Source: JBMYQA01 sp049600855
GTDB taxonomy: Bacteria; Bacteroidota; Bacteroidia; Cytophagales; Flammeovirgaceae
Reading direction: 5' to 3'
DNA: 27,329 nucleotides
Assembly (NCBI GenBank): GCA_049600855.1
Contig: JBMYQA010000053.1
Coordinates: forward strand, 1-27,329
Shown here: positions 24,159-27,329 of the stretch, piece by piece
How the letters are laid out: each line of letters opens with the position of its first letter
How positions within the stretch are numbered: position 1 is the first letter of the stretch
The notes under the pieces: generated by a model
Seen by the model: only the letters and a program-made list of their open reading frames with translations
What the model was told of the DNA's origin: nothing
The model's database searches: none
Program-made: the position numbers and the translations under genes

Positions 24159-25130
24159 TTAACAGCATCCGCCCCCATCATAGAAGTAGGTAGATGCTGA
24201 TACAAAAATATCATCTCGCTTCAATGCTGTTAGCTTGTTGGCTGTTTTATCGCATATTGCTAAGGGCTGGTTAGCTAGCAATACATGTCCTTCGTGGTCA
24301 TCAAAATATGCTTCATCACCATAATAAATAGCGGTTTTGCCTGTAAATACACATGGCCCATCGGCTGGCATGGGATCTTTAATGGCACATACTTCTACAC
24401 TCTCAATGTAGATGAGTTGATCGGTATCATAGTGTTTTGGATCAAGAATACGGTAAGGACGTTTGGCTCGAATTTCTACCGTTCCAAAACCAGCATCCGT
24501 GATGAGTTTAATGTAATCCTGAAGAGGAAGGGAACCGCTCAAGCAAAGTGCACGAAGGCGTTCATCATTACGCAAATGTGTTGGAATATGATCTTCACTG
24601 GTCGGATCTGATAATACTAAACGTCCATGTGGTTTGAGCACACGGTACATTTCTGCTAAGGCACGCTGTAAATCTTCTTTGGTAAATATGTTAAATAGGC
24701 AGTTCTGAGCTGCCACATCAATACGCTCATCTTCAATGGGTAAATGCAACGCGTCTCCCTTTCTAAGATCTACAAATGTTGATTTAAACCAATCATTTTG
24801 CTGTTCTGCCTCAATGAAATTCACTCGACTAGCTTCTAACATCTCATCAACTACATCTACCCCAATTACACCACTTTCAGTACGGTTGAAATAAGCAAAT
24901 TGCAACAGCTCCATTCCGCCACCAACACCAACATAGAGAATTTTTGGATTATCTACCAAGTCTCGTGGATTTACCGTGCTGCCACAGCCGTAATTCATCT
25001 CTAGCATACGTTTGGGAATTTCCAAACCTGGAAGCTGCCAAACAGGGGTGGTTGTACAGCATAATCCTATTTGAGGATTTTCAGCCGCTTCTTTATAAAC
25101 ATTTTTAGTTGTTTCTAAGTATGTCTCCAT
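24159..25130 (-). CDS. arsM: Arsenite methyltransferase of the arsenosugar-biosynthesis type (ArsM-like)
   Basis: This 323-residue cytoplasmic protein is a class I SAM-dependent methyltransferase: LYVGVGGGMELLQF (65-78) is the SAM loop, GVIGVDVVDEMLEASR (87-102) the acidic strand, AAQNCLFNIFTKEDLQRAL (140-158) and EMYRVLKPHGRLVLSD (160-175) the later motifs. It matches my memory of the ArsM subgroup of arsenosugar pathways in cyanobacteria and other bacteria: IGLCCTTTP with Cys24/Cys25, MNYGCGSTVNP with Cys49, ERLRALCLSG with Cys196, GPCVFTGKTAIYYG with Cys260, AICDKTA with Cys293, and a terminal GGGCC. Cysteines of this kind bind As(III). Such genes often sit beside the radical SAM gene arsS, which is absent here. 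Family match is good by recall; arsenic as substrate is inferred. Confidence 0.8.
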   Translation of the reverse strand: METYLETTKNVYKEAAENPQIGLCCTTTPVWQLPGLEIPKRMLEMNYGCGSTVNPRDLVDNPKILYVGVGGGMELLQFAYFNRTESGVIGVDVVDEMLEASRVNFIEAEQQNDWFKSTFVDLRKGDALHLPIEDERIDVAAQNCLFNIFTKEDLQRALAEMYRVLKPHGRLVLSDPTSEDHIPTHLRNDERLRALCLSGSLPLQDYIKLITDAGFGTVEIRAKRPYRILDPKHYDTDQLIYIESVEVCAIKDPMPADGPCVFTGKTAIYYGDEAYFDDHEGHVLLANQPLAICDKTANKLTALKRDDIFVSASTYFYDGGGCC

Positions 25131-25339
25131 CCGCTCAATTTAATTATAGGAGTGTATAAATTCTTAATTAGTTCTTTAGCTGTGAGGCTTAGTACTTTGT
25201 AATCAAAATACTTAATTGGAATTGCCTAAAGTAAGCCTTTTGAAAAGAAAAAAAAACTGATTTTAGACAGCTTCGCTAAGTGTTTTTCATTCAAATAAGC
25301 TAAAACAGAAACAAAAAGTTTCCGATTTCCTTTTCAAAA

Positions 25340-25364
25340 GAAAAAATATTTTGTGGAGACAAAA
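25340..25364 (-). terminator. Weak AT-rich hairpin after scpA
   Basis: TTTTGT (25349-25354) and ACAAAA (25359-25364) form a 6-bp stem with loop GGAG; on the minus strand TATTTTTTC follows. It directly follows the scpA stop. The rest of the 236-bp gap is A/T-rich with no gene; CTTTTGAAAAG (25237-25247) and CTTTTCAAAAG (25330-25340) are inverted copies. Confidence 0.35.
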
Positions 25365-25366
25365 AG

Positions 25367-26131
25367 CTATTTACTTTTCACTTCTGCCTCTTCGTCTTCT
25401 CCTTTGCGAATTACCCAAAAGTTATTAAAGCCTTCTCCTACTGTGATGTGAATCATGCGAAGCTGCATCAGTTCTAAAATGGCTAAAAAATTGAAAATGA
25501 CTGCAATTTTATTGGGCTCAAATGCAATAATCTGTTCAAAGGATAAGCGTTCGGACTGCACAAGTCGCTCTAAAATCATCGTTTTTTGGTCTGAAATTTT
25601 GTAGGGGTAAGGAACCACCTGATGGGTAAACGTCTCTTTGCGGTTGGCAAAACGAGTCATGAGTCGCTGATACACTTTAAGAATTTTATATAAATCCAGA
25701 TCTTGAAGTTCTGTTTCTACATTACTCACTTCGCCAATTTGTTGAAGCTCTTTAACTACATTACCCCGTTTCTCCTTATTCAACATATCTCCTTCCCATT
25801 TCTCTAATTCTCCAAGCACGGACTTATATTTTTTATACTCTAATAAATGCCGCACTAACTCTTCTCTAGGGTCAATTTCGTTTCCTTCTTCATCTACTTC
25901 TACCCTGGGCAATAACATCTTTGCTTTAATGCGCATCAGGGTGGCCGCAACGAGAATAAACTCACTGGCCACATCCATATTCATGCGTTCTAAATGATGG
26001 ATGTAATCGAGGAAGTCATTGGTGATTTTGGAAATAGGAATGTCATGGATATCTAGCTCGTCTCTCTTGATAAAGAAAAGCAACAGATCAAATGGACCTT
26101 CAAATAAGGGAATTTTAACTTCAAAACTCAT
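25367..26131 (-). CDS. scpA: Segregation and condensation protein A (ScpA kleisin)
   Basis: ScpA is the kleisin subunit that joins the Smc heads with ScpB in the bacterial condensin needed for chromosome segregation. The 254-residue product from ATG 26131 begins MSFEVKIPLFEGPFDLLLFF, followed by IKRDELDIHDIPISKITNDF, the family signature. MDVASEFILVAATLMRIKAK (52-71) and MLLPRVEVDEEG complete the N-terminal domain. A coiled middle (90-160) and a winged-helix C-terminal domain (about 183-240: LERLVQSERLSFEQII, AVIFNFLAILELMQLRMIHI) follow. Upstream in-frame starts (TTG 26179, ATG 26155) lie in the hairpin that precedes the gene and add sequence foreign to the family, so 26131 is chosen. scpB is not adjacent. 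The start is only 8 nt from a 20-bp hairpin. Confidence 0.95.
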   Translation of the reverse strand: MSFEVKIPLFEGPFDLLLFFIKRDELDIHDIPISKITNDFLDYIHHLERMNMDVASEFILVAATLMRIKAKMLLPRVEVDEEGNEIDPREELVRHLLEYKKYKSVLGELEKWEGDMLNKEKRGNVVKELQQIGEVSNVETELQDLDLYKILKVYQRLMTRFANRKETFTHQVVPYPYKISDQKTMILERLVQSERLSFEQIIAFEPNKIAVIFNFLAILELMQLRMIHITVGEGFNNFWVIRKGEDEEAEVKSK

Positions 26132-26134
26132 AAC

Positions 26135-26188
26135 TATAAAAATTCGCTTTGCCATTGAGCGATACCAACTCAATGGCAAAGCGAATTT
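26135..26188 (-). terminator. Perfect 20-bp hairpin between the thioredoxin gene and scpA
   Basis: AAATTCGCTTTGCCATTGAG (26140-26159) and its exact reverse complement (26169-26188) enclose a 9-nt loop. On the minus strand the stem ends in TTT followed by TTATA (26139-26135), like an intrinsic terminator for the upstream TlpA-like gene, whose stop is 27 bp away. The scpA ATG follows 8 nt after the stem. Confidence 0.75.
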
Positions 26189-26215
26189 AAGGTTTTTACC
26201 TAAATTATTACTTTA

Positions 26216-27329
26216 CTAAGAAGGGTTTTCCGCCACGAGTTTATCAATAAATTGGTTAAACTCATCTACAAATTGCACATAAAACGCCCCTGTTCCTGGC
26301 CCTGTAAAGCCTGTATGAATTTTTCTTACGATTCCCTTTTTATCAATAAAAATGGTCGTTGGATAGGCTAAAACATGATTGAGCATGGGCAATTGTTTGG
26401 CAGCTTCTTCCTTGTCGTTAATTCCTGCAATTAAAAGTTCGTAATTTACACCTAAGCGGTTTTTCATTTTCATGACACTGGCCTTGGCTTTTTCAAACTC
26501 GGGTTTTCGTTCGAAGGCTAAGCCAATAATTTCCACGCCTCGTGCTTTATTTGCATCATAAAAGGGTGCTAAAAACTTGGTTTCATCCATGCAATTTGGG
26601 CACCAAGAGCCAAATAATTGGACAATCACTACCTTTCCTTGGTACTTGTCATCATTCAATGAAACCTGTTCTCCTTCGAGATTGGGAAATGAAAATGCCA
26701 ATTTATCGTAACCCTCTTTTAAATAAGTCAAGGTATTCAAATCAGGCAATTTTGCATTTTCATCACGCTTCGCCTCCCATTCCTGATACCAATGCTTTCC
26801 GTTTAAAAACTCACCATTTTCTAAATCTCCCGCAGCATTCATATCCGCTTTAAACAGAAAAGAGTGTGCACCATCAAAGCAAGAAAGTAATAGCTGCCTA
26901 CCATCCATTTTGCCAAATAAGTAGCGGTAATCGCCAGTTGTGGTCAAGAAGGTGCCCGTTACTGTACCATCTTCTTGTTGATCAAAGATGCCTACTGCCA
27001 TTTCATCTTCTTCTCCTTCTTCGGTTGCTTTAAAGTTTACTGCCCATTTGCCCGCAACATTGCCTTCAGGATTGGCAGTTACCTTAAACGTATCTACTAA
27101 ATTCGCTTGAAAGGGAATTTGATAATCATCATAGTCCTTACGAATCCAACGGCCATTCATGGTTTTATCTCCTATTTTGGTAATGATTTCGGAGTTAAAG
27201 ATGTGCATGCCAATTTTTACAGAATCACCTACTTGCTCAAATTCATCTACGAGAATTTGTTCCGCTCCATTCAATAAATATAAGATCGGATCTCCACCTT
27301 TCACTTGCATTACTTTAAATCGGAAAGGC
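26216..27329 (-). CDS. TlpA-like thioredoxin-fold protein, partial (5' end outside window)
   Basis: The frame remains open through the right edge (PFRFKV precedes the first in-window ATG at 27310), so the true start and any signal peptide lie outside. Numbered from that ATG, residues about 1-180 form a beta-rich N-terminal domain common in Bacteroidota TlpA-like proteins (GRWIRKDYDDYQIPFQA, GTFLTTTGDYRYLFGKMDG). The C-terminal half is an AhpC-TSA/Redoxin-type thioredoxin fold: KLAFSFPNLEGEQVSLND (203-220), VVIVQLFGSWCPNCMDE with the CPNC active site (Cys237, Cys240), IIGLAFERKPEFEKA, and the cis-Pro segment AYPTTIFIDKKG (Pro317). Such proteins are membrane-anchored or periplasmic thiol oxidoreductases that reduce protein disulfides, for example for cytochrome maturation. 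Function here is inferred from the fold. Confidence 0.88.
   Translation of the reverse strand, partial: PFRFKVMQVKGGDPILYLLNGAEQILVDEFEQVGDSVKIGMHIFNSEIITKIGDKTMNGRWIRKDYDDYQIPFQANLVDTFKVTANPEGNVAGKWAVNFKATEEGEEDEMAVGIFDQQEDGTVTGTFLTTTGDYRYLFGKMDGRQLLLSCFDGAHSFLFKADMNAAGDLENGEFLNGKHWYQEWEAKRDENAKLPDLNTLTYLKEGYDKLAFSFPNLEGEQVSLNDDKYQGKVVIVQLFGSWCPNCMDETKFLAPFYDANKARGVEIIGLAFERKPEFEKAKASVMKMKNRLGVNYELLIAGINDKEEAAKQLPMLNHVLAYPTTIFIDKKGIVRKIHTGFTGPGTGAFYVQFVDEFNQFIDKLVAENPS

Noticed and set aside
25237..25340. CTTTTGAAAAG and CTTTTCAAAAG inverted copies after scpA
   Set aside because: Low-complexity A/T tracts in an A-rich gap; pairing expected by chance.
26132..26179. Extended N terminus of ScpA
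   Set aside because: It begins with TTG, is encoded by the hairpin arm, and adds residues not seen in the ScpA family.

Overview
The window comes from a Bacteroidota genome, probably a free-living or marine member of the Cytophagales, although that order is an inference. The signs are a type IX secretion (T9SS) sorting domain on a 1,534-residue protein, SpII lipoproteins (one with a CKDDE surface-export-like N terminus), a DUF2911 protein, Bacteroidota-type Rhs proteins, TAnnTTTG-like -7 elements without Shine-Dalgarno leaders, and an AT-rich composition. No transposase, integrase, CRISPR array or rRNA is visible.

Layout. 1-4085: two tandem minus-strand secreted proteins, the second cut by the left edge; the complete one ends in Rhs repeats. 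4290-7370: an orphan GH53 endo-galactanase lipoprotein, a divergent membrane-anchored protein of unknown function, and an App1-type HAD phosphatase. 7443-7599: a 157-bp near-palindrome between genes. 7600-11744: four same-strand genes, a trypsin-like serine peptidase, a 143-residue unknown protein, and a TPR sensor kinase with a NarL-type response regulator; a 10-bp inverted repeat separates the two pairs. 12133-12974: two tiny membrane proteins (57 and 71 residues) facing a small lipoprotein. 13264-16784: a PIG-L deacetylase fused to an amidotransferase-like domain, and a DUF2911 protein, each with its own intrinsic terminator. 17309-21913: a giant T9SS-exported protein with 14 RCC1-like repeats. 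22285-23816: a lipocalin-like lipoprotein and menB on the plus strand. 23962-27329: tRNA-Thr(UGU), an ArsM-type methyltransferase of the arsenosugar branch, scpA, and a TlpA-like thioredoxin cut by the right edge.

How the genes relate. Most are single-gene units bounded by intrinsic terminators. The clear multi-gene units are the tandem Rhs-region genes (25-bp gap), peptidase plus 143-residue protein (4-bp gap), kinase plus regulator (2-bp gap), and the small membrane protein pair (8-bp gap). Housekeeping functions (menaquinone synthesis, condensin, tRNA) sit beside envelope and secreted functions.

The most unusual signals are non-coding: the 157-bp nested palindrome; the leader of the RCC1 gene, which has a terminator-like hairpin and a 13-nt sequence perfectly complementary to the start-codon region; a two-part motif shared by the promoters of the Rhs gene and the lipocalin gene; a 20-bp perfect hairpin ending 8 nt before the scpA start codon; and a terminator-bounded interval with a 23-codon ORF. 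All come from reading the sequence by eye; no database or folding program was used.
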